From positions 1 through 26,101 of the forward strand of contig CAAEOZ010000240.1 of assembly GCA_900757715.1 (NCBI GenBank): DNA of 26,101 nt, written 5' to 3'. This DNA comes from an uncultured Veillonella sp. Its GTDB lineage: Bacteria; Bacillota; Negativicutes; Veillonellales; Veillonellaceae. Below, one piece after another: positions 13,816-21,948 of the stretch (the stretch's first letter is position 1; each line of letters opens with the position of its first letter). The notes under the pieces are model-generated. The model searched no databases. It was not told the origin of the DNA and saw nothing but the letters and a program-made list of their open reading frames with translations. A program made the position numbers and the translations under genes.

Positions 13816-13858
13816 AAAACACCTTGCTTCTACCAACGTGTAGATCACAAGGTGTTTT
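13816..13858 (-). terminator. Terminator of the small hypothetical gene
   Basis: AAAACACCTTG (13816-13826) pairs perfectly with CAAGGTGTTTT (13848-13858). On the minus strand the stem is followed by TTTTTTGTTTT. It lies 9 nt after the stop of the gene at 13867-14151. Confidence 0.85.
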
Positions 13859-13866
13859 CATTCAAT

Positions 13867-14151
13867 TTATGCCGGACGACTCCAGTCAACTTGTACGTCG
13901 ATCGCTTCCCACATGCGTGTCAAAGCTAATTTAAAGTTATCCAAAGATTCTAATGGTTTTACGGTCAATCGTTCATACGTATCAAGACCTGTAGCATGCT
14001 CAATAGCATGTTCATTATTCAAGTAAGCGATTACCTTATCAACCCACTCTTGTTCAGGTAAATCTACGGACACTGTTTTTGTTTCTGTATCATAGGACAA
14101 GAAACCATTGCTGTTTACGCCATAATGAATGGCCACACGAAATAAACTCAT
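13867..14151 (-). CDS. Small hypothetical protein
   Basis: 94 residues from the ATG at 14151, which has AGAGAGGT at 7 nt; the longer ORF start lacks a ribosome site. The order is strand-strand-strand (FRVAIHYGVN, FLSYDTETKTVSVDL), a helix (EWVDKVIAYLNN), another strand and a final helix (NFKLALTRMWEAIDV) ending in WSRP. Soluble, slightly acidic, no signal peptide. No family recognised. It stands between polymerase IV (88 nt upstream on the same strand) and its own terminator, so it may be co-transcribed with dinB. Confidence 0.7.
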   Translation of the reverse strand: MSLFRVAIHYGVNSNGFLSYDTETKTVSVDLPEQEWVDKVIAYLNNEHAIEHATGLDTYERLTVKPLESLDNFKLALTRMWEAIDVQVDWSRPA

Positions 14152-14239
14152 ATCTATACCTCTCTTGCGGTAATTTATTAACACTACACCCCTATTGTAA
14201 CACGAACAATTATATTAGCGAAAGTATTCAATATAATCT

Positions 14240-15712
14240 TTATAAGTCCTTTTTGACGGTCTTTTTAGGTTCTTCAATAGATGGGTGTGTATCTACAATT
14301 GTAGACCGATTAGCCTCTTTAGTTGAGACTACATCAACATTAATAGACTCCCCATCCTCTTGATCAGGCTGTGCATCCACTACCGCTTTCAACTCTGACC
14401 GTTTTCTGCGTATTCCATTGTCTCCGTGAAAGCGTTGCCATAACGCCCCACTCATGACAGCGGTTTCACCAAATTTAGACTCTAAAGAGTCTAACACACT
14501 AGATAGCTTATCCTCTGTTTTATCCTGTGGGGATTCAAAGAGACTATCCTGCATAGGAACCTCCTCATCGAGACCACTCACAGTAAGGCCTAATAAACGG
14601 ATAGGACCCGGTGGATCCATAAAAGTAATCTCACTGGAACTACTATATCTAAAATCAGTAGATTTCACTTTCATAGTTGCCCCTAGTGCTTCTACGTCTT
14701 TCTTTGTACCTTTCGGATTCTTACTCGTTTTATCTTGCATGAGCTTATTCCACAAGAGCAGCGCAGTTTCAAAAAATACATGCTCATGATCTGACGGCGT
14801 ATCTAGCCGCTTCTGCCGTGATACGGTAGTAAAATCATCATACCGAACCTTGATAGATACAGTATGTCCATAAAGGCTACGTCTCCGAAGCCGTTTCGAT
14901 AAACGGTTTGCAAAGTACCTAAATTCTAATTCGATAGCACGGCCCTCTGTGAGATCTTCTTCATAGGTTTCCTCAGCACCAATCGATTGTATCTTTCGGT
15001 CTGTTTCAACAGGTCTATCGTCGATACCATTCGCAAGTTCCCATATGCGCTTTGCCTGATTTCCCACAAGAGGAATTAAAGTGCTTTCATCAGGTAAAGA
15101 CTGAATATGACGTATCAGATGAAAGCCACCAGCTTTCAAAATTTTCTCTGTCCGAGGACCAACACCCCAAATACGTTTAATAGGCAAAGGAGCTAGCACC
15201 TCTTTTTCACGACCGTATGGGATGACCACAAGACCATCTGGCTTATCTAAATCAGAGGCTAATTTAGCAAGAAATTTATTGGGTGCTAAGCCTGCAGAGA
15301 TAATAAGTCCTGTTTTCTCGAATACACGATCTTTAATGGCTTGTCCTAGTGCTTTAGGACCACTATACATGGTAGACATGCCGCTCACTTCAAGAAAGGC
15401 TTCATCAATAGATAGAGGCTCAATATAAGGGGTGAATTCTTTCATGATGGAAAAAATTTGGTTCGACACTTCTTTATATCGATCCATCCGAGGATATACA
15501 TAGATGCCATCAGGACAGAGTTTCTTAGCCCTCGAGATTGGCATCGCAGAGTGAACACCAAATTTTCGAGCCTCATAGGAACAGGTAGCTACAACACCAC
15601 GTGAAGAAAGACCACCCACGATTACAGGGTGGCCTTTATACTCTGGATGATCCAGTTGTTCTATGGACGCGAAGAATGCATCCATATCAACATGCATAAT
15701 CCAACGTCTCAT
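14240..15712 (-). CDS. dinB: DNA polymerase IV (Y-family, DinB) with long C-terminal tail
   Basis: 490 residues against about 350-420 for most DinB proteins. Catalytic Asp9 (HVDMDAFF) and SIDEAF (101-106, Asp103/Glu104) complete the metal site. CSYEARKFGVHSAMP is the nucleotide-selection region, and RIWGVGPRT (180-188) the thumb helix-hairpin-helix. The little finger spans about 240-380 and contains an insert near 324-366. MQDSLF (387-392) fits a beta-clamp-binding QxxLF motif. The remaining ~100 residues, beginning with a helix LDSLESKFGETAVMSGALW, are a charged, largely disordered tail. It performs error-prone bypass of damaged DNA. The ATG is 2 nt after the upstream regulator's stop, so they form an operon. 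Confidence 0.93.
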   Translation of the reverse strand: MRRWIMHVDMDAFFASIEQLDHPEYKGHPVIVGGLSSRGVVATCSYEARKFGVHSAMPISRAKKLCPDGIYVYPRMDRYKEVSNQIFSIMKEFTPYIEPLSIDEAFLEVSGMSTMYSGPKALGQAIKDRVFEKTGLIISAGLAPNKFLAKLASDLDKPDGLVVIPYGREKEVLAPLPIKRIWGVGPRTEKILKAGGFHLIRHIQSLPDESTLIPLVGNQAKRIWELANGIDDRPVETDRKIQSIGAEETYEEDLTEGRAIELEFRYFANRLSKRLRRRSLYGHTVSIKVRYDDFTTVSRQKRLDTPSDHEHVFFETALLLWNKLMQDKTSKNPKGTKKDVEALGATMKVKSTDFRYSSSSEITFMDPPGPIRLLGLTVSGLDEEVPMQDSLFESPQDKTEDKLSSVLDSLESKFGETAVMSGALWQRFHGDNGIRRKRSELKAVVDAQPDQEDGESINVDVVSTKEANRSTIVDTHPSIEEPKKTVKKDL

Positions 15713-15714
15713 TG

Positions 15715-16059
15715 TTACGCTTCTTTTTCGTGCTCAGAAATGCGGCAGTATTTAATCTGCGCACAAATGCACTCATCTTTAGTTTTATATAATTGAGGGA
15801 GAATATCTAAAATATCAGCAAATGTAGCTTCATTAATGGAGTAACGCGTCCATAAACCATTACGTTGAGAGTTGACTACACCTGCATCAATTAAGATTTT
15901 CATGTGGTAACTCAACGTAGATTGAGACAAATTGAAGCTCGCTAAAATATCGGCTGCACATAATTCATTGCAAGACAACATATCGATGATGTGTAATCTT
16001 GTTTCATCACTTAATGCCTTAAAAATCGTCGCTAAACGTTCGTAAGAAACTTCAACCAT
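15715..16059 (-). CDS. ArsR/SmtB-family transcriptional regulator
   Basis: 114 residues with a winged helix: FKALSDETRLHII, then recognition helix SQSTLSYHMKILIDAGVV (about 45-62) and wing RNGLWTRYS. The alpha-3 motif ELCAADIL resembles the ArsR metal site ELCVCDL but has lost the second Cys; Cys30 and Cys34 remain. A C-terminal cluster ECICAQIKYC (Cys97, 99, 105) could complete an alternative thiol site. ArsR proteins release DNA on binding As(III), other metals or thiol oxidants. AGGAGTTA precedes the ATG. First gene of an operon with dinB; a TATAAT -10 lies at the complement of 16113-16118 with only a weak -35. The effector is unknown. Confidence 0.9.
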   Translation of the reverse strand: MVEVSYERLATIFKALSDETRLHIIDMLSCNELCAADILASFNLSQSTLSYHMKILIDAGVVNSQRNGLWTRYSINEATFADILDILPQLYKTKDECICAQIKYCRISEHEKEA

Positions 16060-16598
16060 ATCTTTAACTCCTCAGATCCTTATCAAAAAATATCAATCTA
16101 CTTCTTGGTACTATTATATACTATTTCTTAATGTAAATCTATTTTTTTCTTTATATTTGTATCTTAATAATTTATTATGAATACAAAAAAATTATAGATA
16201 AGTAAATTTCGTCTCATTATAAACTAATTTAAGCACGTATCTCTTTGTATAAAATGAATATTTTAAACAAATTTTCATTTTATAGATTTATTTGAATATA
16301 CATTTTTCTGTATATATAACAATTGTGCTCTATTATTTATTATATATTTCTCGATATACTCACACTTTAATAACTATATAGCATACTTCGATATACCGCA
16401 CCACTGTAGCAACCTAAAGGATTAGATATAGAGTATCCACGTTTATATTCTACATCTATTCAACACAAAAGACCCCTCTACGAGGGGTCATATCTGTATA
16501 ATTCTATAAATCGATTGCATAGCAAAAAATATTAAAATGTATAATATTATATCAATGCTACCAAATACAAATTTCCTATTATATCAAATTAGTATAGC
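16060..16598. other. Gene-free AT-rich stretch between purA and arsR
   Basis: About 540 bp with no convincing ORF. It contains the weak arsR-dinB promoter region, an AT-only hairpin (TATAAAATGAA 16248-16258 with TTCATTTTATA 16274-16284), an imperfect inverted repeat around 16155-16190, and the purA terminator near its left end. No known RNA gene recognised. Confidence 0.5.
16464..16489 (-). terminator. purA terminator
   Basis: GACCCCTC (16471-16478) and GAGGGGTC (16482-16489) make an 8-bp GC-rich stem with a 3-nt loop; the minus strand then reads TTTTGTGTT. It lies about 110 nt beyond the purA stop. Confidence 0.8.
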
Positions 16599-17882
16599 TT
16601 AGAATACATTTACTAAGTCGATAGTTTGGCTACGGTTAGGACCAATGGATACGATACCCAAAGGTACACCTGTTACTTCAGCAATGCGTTCTACATATTT
16701 ACGAGCATTTTCAGGCAATTTGTCATATTCACGAATACCAGAGATATCAGTTTCCCAGCCTGGCAATGTTTCGTATACTGCTTCGCATGCTTCAAGATCT
16801 TTCAAGTTAGCTGGGAAACCTTCTACGTCTTTACCATTTAATTTGTAACCTACGCAGATTTTCAATTCTTTGAAAGTATCAAGAATATCTAAGCGAGTAA
16901 TAGCCAAATAATCAAGGCTATTAAGACCTGCTGCATATTTTACAACCATGAGGTCTAACCAACCACAACGACGAGGACGACCCGTTACAGTGCCGAACTC
17001 ATGACCAAGTTCACGAAGGTTATCGCCAGTTTCGTTAATAAGCTCTGTAGGGAACGGGCCCGCACCAACGCGTGTAGCGTAAGCTTTTACTACACCGAAG
17101 ATATTTTTCAAGTAGTTAGGACCCACACCAGCGCCTGTGGAAGCACCGCCTGCAATTGGATGAGAAGATGTTACGAATGGATATGTACCATGATCAAGGT
17201 CGAGCATAGTAGCTTGAGCACCTTCAAACAATACCTTTTTATTCTCTTTAACAGCTTTAAGAACAGCCGCATTAGTATCTGTTACATAAGGCTTCAAGGC
17301 CTCTGCGTATTTGGTGTAATCCGCTAAGATTTCATCATAATTAACAGGTTCAGCATCGTATACCTTAGTAAGCATTTTATTTTTGAACTCTACGTTGTAC
17401 GCTAATTTTTGTTTAAATGTTTCCATATCATACAAATCGCAAATACGGATACCGATACGATTGATTTTATCAGCGTAACAAGGACCGATACCGTTTTTAG
17501 TAGTACCGATTTTAGCATCACCTTTAGATGCCTCCTCTGCAGTATCTAGAGCGATATGGTATGGCATGATTACATGTGCACGGTCGGATACTTGAAGGGA
17601 TTTAGCAGATCTGCCTTGCTTTTCAAGACCTTCAATCTCTTGTAACAAAACTTTAGGGTCGATAACAACACCAGTACCCACGATATTTTGCTTGTTATCG
17701 TATAAGATACCGCTTGGTAACAGGCGAAGTGCAAACGCTTTATCATCAACTACAACAGTATGACCCGCGTTATTACCACCTTGACTGCGCACCACAACAT
17801 CCGCACGTTCTGCGATCCAGTCAACAATTTTACCTTTCCCCTCGTCACCCCATTGAGTGCCGATAACCATACTTGTTGCCAT
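16599..17882 (-). CDS. purA: Adenylosuccinate synthetase
   Basis: 427 residues, standard length, starting at the ATG at 17882 with GGAGGA upstream; a longer ORF to 17918 lacks one. It begins MATSMVIGTQWGDEGKGK, whose GDEGKGK is the P-loop with catalytic Asp13; QGGNNAGHTV, GPCYADK, SSHPIAGGAS and GRPRRCGWLD mark the IMP and GTP sites. It joins IMP and aspartate using GTP to give adenylosuccinate, the first committed step to AMP. Monocistronic: promoter at 17923-17951 and terminator at 16464-16489. The partner purB is 2.3 kb away on the same strand. Confidence 0.98.
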   Translation of the reverse strand: MATSMVIGTQWGDEGKGKIVDWIAERADVVVRSQGGNNAGHTVVVDDKAFALRLLPSGILYDNKQNIVGTGVVIDPKVLLQEIEGLEKQGRSAKSLQVSDRAHVIMPYHIALDTAEEASKGDAKIGTTKNGIGPCYADKINRIGIRICDLYDMETFKQKLAYNVEFKNKMLTKVYDAEPVNYDEILADYTKYAEALKPYVTDTNAAVLKAVKENKKVLFEGAQATMLDLDHGTYPFVTSSHPIAGGASTGAGVGPNYLKNIFGVVKAYATRVGAGPFPTELINETGDNLRELGHEFGTVTGRPRRCGWLDLMVVKYAAGLNSLDYLAITRLDILDTFKELKICVGYKLNGKDVEGFPANLKDLEACEAVYETLPGWETDISGIREYDKLPENARKYVERIAEVTGVPLGIVSIGPNRSQTIDLVNVF

Positions 17883-17922
17883 ATCTATATCCTCCATGTA
17901 ACAATCGAAACAATTCATTTTT

Positions 17923-17951
17923 ATTATACAACAATGTTCGGACTCTGTGAA
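17923..17951 (-). promoter_or_regulatory. purA promoter
   Basis: Minus-strand TTCACA (complement of 17946-17951), a 17-nt spacer and TATAAT (complement of 17923-17928). Ten to eleven of twelve consensus bases match. The start near 17916 gives a short leader with no recognised riboswitch. Confidence 0.7.
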
Positions 17952-17956
17952 AGTAT

Positions 17957-18229
17957 TTATACAAATTCAATCTTTAGTTTCTTGCCAAAAGCACGGGCTA
18001 TTTTCTGCAATGTTTTCAAAGATGGATTTCCATTTCCATTTTCAATCTTGCTAATATCGGATTGTGTAATACCGGTTAATTCAGATAATTGCATCTGAGT
18101 CATATGTGCTGCTAATCGCGCCTCAACTATATTCTGAATAATTTGATACTCATCATCTAACGCATCCCACTCTTTTTTAAACTTCGGATTTTTTAATTGT
18201 TTCTCTAAATATTGATTTAACGTTTCCAT
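17957..18229 (-). CDS. Antitoxin, HigA-like XRE-family helix-turn-helix protein
   Basis: 90 residues from the ATG at 18229, one base after the toxin stop codon; GAGAGG inside the toxin's end serves as ribosome site. A helix at the N-terminus (1-45) precedes a classic helix-turn-helix: AAHMTQMQLSELTGITQSDIS and KIENGNGNPSLKTLQKIARAFG. In HigBA pairs it neutralises the toxin and represses the operon by binding the palindromic promoter (18607-18649). Gene order toxin-antitoxin matches HigBA. Location between purA and purB suggests a mobile or acquired module. Confidence 0.85.
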   Translation of the reverse strand: METLNQYLEKQLKNPKFKKEWDALDDEYQIIQNIVEARLAAHMTQMQLSELTGITQSDISKIENGNGNPSLKTLQKIARAFGKKLKIEFV

Positions 18230-18230
18230 A

Positions 18231-18581
18231 TTATGTATACCTCTCAATATAGTCATTTTTATATTTAACAGCTAATTCAATTGCACTTTTAGGCGTTTTC
18301 ATAGACTTCTTTACAAAACCATTAGTTAATACAATTCGTCTACCTACAAAAAAGAAATATAATATCCGAAAAATATTCGAGCCTTGCTTTGTTCGTAACT
18401 CATAAACACCATCTTCTAAATATTTAGACTGAGGTTCCCTCAAACGATTGCCATATAATTCAAGTATCTTTAGATCTCGAATTGTTTTAGCTCGCTGCTT
18501 ATCTGAAAGTTCATTTAAGAATACTTTTGCTGGTTTATCTCCACTTAGAGTTTCATAAAAAACAATAGAAAACGTACCCAT
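18231..18581 (-). CDS. Toxin, HigB/RelE-type ribosome-dependent mRNA interferase (Gp49-like)
   Basis: 116 residues from the ATG at 18581 with AGGAGGAA upstream; a twenty-codon longer ORF has none. The signature region is YELRTKQGSNIFRILYFFF, followed by VLTNGFVKKSMKTPKSAIELAVK, typical of the phage-derived Gp49/HigB family. These toxins fold like RelE and cleave mRNA on ribosomes when antitoxin is lost. The basic residues (Arg, Lys) needed for RNA contacts are present. The pair looks intact, with both members full length. Confidence 0.85.
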   Translation of the reverse strand: MGTFSIVFYETLSGDKPAKVFLNELSDKQRAKTIRDLKILELYGNRLREPQSKYLEDGVYELRTKQGSNIFRILYFFFVGRRIVLTNGFVKKSMKTPKSAIELAVKYKNDYIERYT

Positions 18582-18606
18582 GTTATTCCTCCTAATACTA
18601 GAAGAA

Positions 18607-18649
18607 ATCTTTACTTTATTATATGTTAAAACATATATCAAGTAAAGAT
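18607..18649 (-). promoter_or_regulatory. Operator-promoter of the HigBA pair
   Basis: A two-tier palindrome, ATCTTTACTT (18607-18616) with AAGTAAAGAT (18640-18649) and TATATGTT (18620-18627) with AACATATA (18630-18637), centred near 18628. The promoter is embedded: TTTACT (complement of 18641-18646), 17 nt, TATAAT (complement of 18618-18623). Repressor binding would block the RNA polymerase directly. Confidence 0.75.
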
Positions 18650-18714
18650 ATTGAGATATAGAAAGTCAAAATCTTACTATAATCAATATAAATAACCGGT
18701 TTATTAAAGTAAAC

Positions 18715-18747
18715 ACATGGGAGGTGACCATTGGTCACCTCCCATGT
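18715..18747. terminator. Terminator after the MFS transporter gene
   Basis: A perfect 15-bp, GC-rich stem (18715-18729 with 18733-18747; ATGGGAGGTGACC and its complement) with a 3-nt loop. On the minus strand TGTTTACTTTAAT follows. It lies about 100 nt beyond the stop of the gene at 18848-19996. Confidence 0.75.
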
Positions 18748-18847
18748 ATTGACATTTTAACGAGTCAAAATATTCTATTTTAGTTCTTTCATACAATTTA
18801 GCTACTTACCTACCATTACATCTTTAATATGATTTATTGCAACGATA

Positions 18848-19996
18848 TTATTTTGGTTCTTTTAGCCAAAAGCTCATCAGTAGCCCCATCAATCCTACAG
18901 GCACCAGGGTCATCAACGCTGTTTGTACATCGTAAATATCTGCTAAGTGTCCAATATAAGGTGCCACAAGGCCACCAAGAGTTATCCCTAATCCCAAAGT
19001 AACGCCCGACGCAAAGCCTGCGTTTTTAGCCAGGTATTTTTGCCCTAAAACGGTAATGGGACCGTATTGTGAGAATACGCCAAAGGCCATCGGTATCATG
19101 GCACCGAAGAAGCCCCATATATTTGGTACAAAGATAAATACTAAAACAGATGGCAAAAAAATAAGATTCCCTAAGCGTACCGTTTTAAGGAAGCCTAATT
19201 TATCGGACAAAGCCCCGCCCATATAGGTAAGGACTGCGCCCATGGCAAAATACATAGTAAGAGCCAAACTCGATGCACTGGCTTCGCCGTTAATAACGGT
19301 AATATACAAGATTGGAATAAAGATTGACAAGACGGAAAATAGAATCGATCGAGAAGCGATGACAAAGAAAAGTTTACCGAAACTCACCCAATCATTCCTT
19401 CCAGTGGCACTCGATTTGACAGAGCGTTTACTTTCACCAGCATTACTCGTATCAGTTTGACCCGCAAAGGCGTACCAATATAGCAACACTCCCAGCAAGG
19501 CTATAGCCGTAAAAACCCATAAAAATTGCCCGCCGAAAACGTAAACACCACCAGCGATGAGAGGACCCAAAGCAAAGCCAGCACTGCCGCCGACTGCGAA
19601 ACGCCCCATAGCATTCCCAATTTCATGGGATTGCGTGCGATTCACAAGAAGAGCCGCCTCAGGATGGAATAATGCTGCCCCTACCCCCGCCAAAAGCGAC
19701 AGAGCAAGAATCATTTCATAACTCGTAGCCATTGCCATGGCGCTAATGGACACGAGAGTCACCGTAAAGCCAACGGGAATAAACCAGGGCACGCGCCACC
19801 GATCCGCCACATAACCCAATATGGGCTGTGCGATGGAGGCCACCACGGTGTTACAGAAGATAATGGTCGCCGATTGATAGTAATTAAGGCCAAAGTTAGC
19901 GATAAAAAACGGAATGAGCGCCGCTAAGGAACCTTGACCAAAATCATTGATGCAATGAAAAATAGGCGGTCCGTACTTTCGTATCATACGTTTCAT
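18848..19996 (-). CDS. MFS transporter, fosmidomycin-resistance (Fsr)-like
   Basis: 382 residues and about twelve hydrophobic segments, split by a polar loop near 188-205. HCINDFGQGSLAALIPFF at the N-terminus, QPILGYVADRW and LFHPEAALL are the family hallmarks; they match Fsr-type exporters within the major facilitator superfamily. These pump out fosmidomycin or other small anions/drugs in exchange for protons; substrate here is not known. AGGAGG lies 5-6 nt before the ATG. Transcribed alone on the minus strand, followed by a strong terminator; no regulator gene adjoins it. Confidence 0.85.
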   Translation of the reverse strand: MKRMIRKYGPPIFHCINDFGQGSLAALIPFFIANFGLNYYQSATIIFCNTVVASIAQPILGYVADRWRVPWFIPVGFTVTLVSISAMAMATSYEMILALSLLAGVGAALFHPEAALLVNRTQSHEIGNAMGRFAVGGSAGFALGPLIAGGVYVFGGQFLWVFTAIALLGVLLYWYAFAGQTDTSNAGESKRSVKSSATGRNDWVSFGKLFFVIASRSILFSVLSIFIPILYITVINGEASASSLALTMYFAMGAVLTYMGGALSDKLGFLKTVRLGNLIFLPSVLVFIFVPNIWGFFGAMIPMAFGVFSQYGPITVLGQKYLAKNAGFASGVTLGLGITLGGLVAPYIGHLADIYDVQTALMTLVPVGLMGLLMSFWLKEPK

Positions 19997-20123
19997 ATAA
20001 CCTCCTAAAACAAATAGATAATTTCTAATGTAAGACGAGTATATAAAAGCCTGCTAGGAAACTAATTTATAATTACCTGTTAAAATTATATACTTCTATC
20101 TAAAATGGTATATTGCTTTTAAA

Positions 20124-20189
20124 CAAAAAGGGTAGATATAGCCAACACCTAATGCATGTGCCATAGTCTTGTCGGTCTATACCTACCCT
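20124..20189 (-). terminator. purB terminator (long hairpin)
   Basis: AGGGTAGATATAGCC (20129-20143) pairs with GGTCTATACCTACCCT (20174-20189), one G-U pair and one bulge. The minus strand then reads CCCTTTTTGTTT. The loop is about 30 nt. Confidence 0.7.
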
Positions 20190-20223
20190 AGTCTTTCATA
20201 TGTTATGTGGGAAGTCCCTACAA

Positions 20224-21519
20224 TTATAGGCCAAAGCGAGCCATGATTGTATCTACATGTCTTAGCAATTTATATGGGTCGAAGCATGCATCGATTTCCT
20301 CATCAGTCATGTATTTCTTAATATTTTCATCAGCTTTTAAACCTGTTGCAAAGTCTTTGCCTTCAAGCCAGCGTTCCATAGCATGTTTTTGAACCCAACG
20401 GTATGCTTCGTCACGTACCGCACCTTTATCTACAAGGTGTGTCAAAATTGTTTGGCTAAATACGAGTCCCCCTGTGAGGTTAAGATTTTTAAGCATGGTT
20501 TCAGGGTATACCAACAATTTATCAATGGTGCGAATTGTTAGGTGCAACATATAATTTAATGCGATTGTCGCATCCGGCAAGATCACGCGTTCTACAGAGC
20601 TATGAGAAATATCGCGTTCATGCCACAATGCTTGATCTTCGTAAGCAGATTGTGCATAGCCACGAAGTAAGCGCGCCATACCGCAGATTCTTTCACAAGT
20701 GATAGGATTGCGTTTATGAGGCATCGCGGAGGAACCCTTTTGTTTAGGGCTGAAATATTCTTCTGCTTCGCGCACCTCTGTACGTTGTAAGTGACGGATT
20801 TCCAATGCGATTTTGTCTAATGTACCGCCTACAACAGCGATGGTAGACAACAACTCAGCATGGCGGTCACGTTGCACCACTTGCGTAGCAATTTTAACAG
20901 GTTCAAGGCTTAATTTTTCACACACATATTGTTCTACGAACGGATCGATATTGGAGTATGTACCAACAGCACCGGACAATTTACCAACGGCAACGCTTTT
21001 ACGCGCATGTTCCATGCGTTCGATATCGCGTTCTACTTCAGCCATCCACAATGCCAATTTCAAACCGAATGTAGTTGGTTCGCCGTGGATGCCGTGGGTA
21101 CGGCCAATCATAGGAGTATATTTGAACTCAGCTGCACGACGACGCAATACTTCGTGCAAACGCTTTAAGTCATCAATTAAGATATCGCAGGCTTGTTTCA
21201 TCATGTACCCAAGCGCCGTATCTTTCACATCTGTAGAGGTAAGGCCAAGATGGATATATTTTGCCGCTTCAGGACCTACGTATTCGCCCACTGCTGTTAC
21301 GAAGGAAATGATATCATGGTTCGTTTCCTTTTCGATTTCATGAATGCGCTCAACGTCGAAATTGCCCTTTTCCCGGATTGTTTTCGCCGCTTCTTTAGGA
21401 ATAACGCCCAACTCAGCTTGTGCCTCAGATGCGAGGGTCTCCACCAATAACATTGTGTCGAATTCGTTGCGTTCGCTCCAAATATGGCCCATTTCTTCTC
21501 GTGTATAACGTGGTATCAT
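20224..21519 (-). CDS. purB: Adenylosuccinate lyase
   Basis: 431 residues, normal length. The superfamily signature SSAMPHKRNP is at 263-272 (Ser263 catalytic base), and GRTHGIHGEPTTFG carries His142. LGLTSTDVKDTA (91-102) forms part of the active site from another subunit of the tetramer. It removes fumarate from SAICAR (de novo purine path) and from adenylosuccinate, the PurA product. AAGGAGAC lies before the ATG. Promoter at 21560-21588 and terminator at 20124-20189, so it is a separate unit from purA. Confidence 0.98.
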   Translation of the reverse strand: MIPRYTREEMGHIWSERNEFDTMLLVETLASEAQAELGVIPKEAAKTIREKGNFDVERIHEIEKETNHDIISFVTAVGEYVGPEAAKYIHLGLTSTDVKDTALGYMMKQACDILIDDLKRLHEVLRRRAAEFKYTPMIGRTHGIHGEPTTFGLKLALWMAEVERDIERMEHARKSVAVGKLSGAVGTYSNIDPFVEQYVCEKLSLEPVKIATQVVQRDRHAELLSTIAVVGGTLDKIALEIRHLQRTEVREAEEYFSPKQKGSSAMPHKRNPITCERICGMARLLRGYAQSAYEDQALWHERDISHSSVERVILPDATIALNYMLHLTIRTIDKLLVYPETMLKNLNLTGGLVFSQTILTHLVDKGAVRDEAYRWVQKHAMERWLEGKDFATGLKADENIKKYMTDEEIDACFDPYKLLRHVDTIMARFGL

Positions 21520-21559
21520 GATGTCTCCTTTGCATGATAAAAGCTAGATTTATAGGATT

Positions 21560-21588
21560 ATTGTACCATATGTGAAAGCTCCATTCAA
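21560..21588 (-). promoter_or_regulatory. purB promoter
   Basis: Minus-strand TTGAAT (complement of 21583-21588), 17 nt, and TACAAT (complement of 21560-21565) preceded by TGG (extended -10). Start near 21553, a leader of about 34 nt. No purine riboswitch seen. Confidence 0.65.
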
Positions 21589-21645
21589 CGAAAGCGCCTA
21601 AATTTTCCGAATGATAATTATATTAATTTTACTTATTGTTCGTAT

Positions 21646-21759
21646 TTAATTGCCCAATCCTAGGAAAAAGGATACACATATTGAACTATAGACTCTAAAA
21701 TAGGGAAAAACAAATACAATAATACTATTAACAACATAGGTAAAAATAACTTGAACCAT
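21646..21759 (-). CDS. Candidate small hydrophobic peptide
   Basis: A 37-codon ORF beginning MVQVIFTYVV and ending FFLGLGN, rich in Phe, Val and Ile. A purine-rich GAGAGAGAGA lies directly upstream of the ATG and could act as ribosome site. A second frame over the same bases encodes an even more hydrophobic run (WFKLFLPMLLIVLLYLFF) but has only an internal ATG. One of the two may be a real membrane peptide, or both may be chance in AT-rich DNA. The region otherwise holds nothing. Confidence 0.2.
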   Translation of the reverse strand: MVQVIFTYVVNSIIVFVFPYFRVYSSICVSFFLGLGN

Positions 21760-21948
21760 ATTCTCTCTCTCTTTAATTTTTCATATGGTCATATAGTAAT
21801 AAATTAATTTATAATATAGCATAGCTATACATTGTAATATTGTGATATATAATAAACATAAGACTAAATATACTGCGAATAATTGCTCAATCTACACACG
21901 AGCTTTATACTAATAGTAACAAACATTTTTACTATGGGGGAGGCTTTC

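Noticed and set aside
16060..16598. Riboswitch or sRNA in the purA-arsR gap
   Set aside because: Only AT-only hairpins and an intrinsic terminator were seen; no conserved riboswitch core was recognised.
20813..21343. Plus-strand 176-codon ORF opposite purB
   Set aside because: Lies wholly inside a well-conserved purB reading frame and has no ribosome site or recognised domain.
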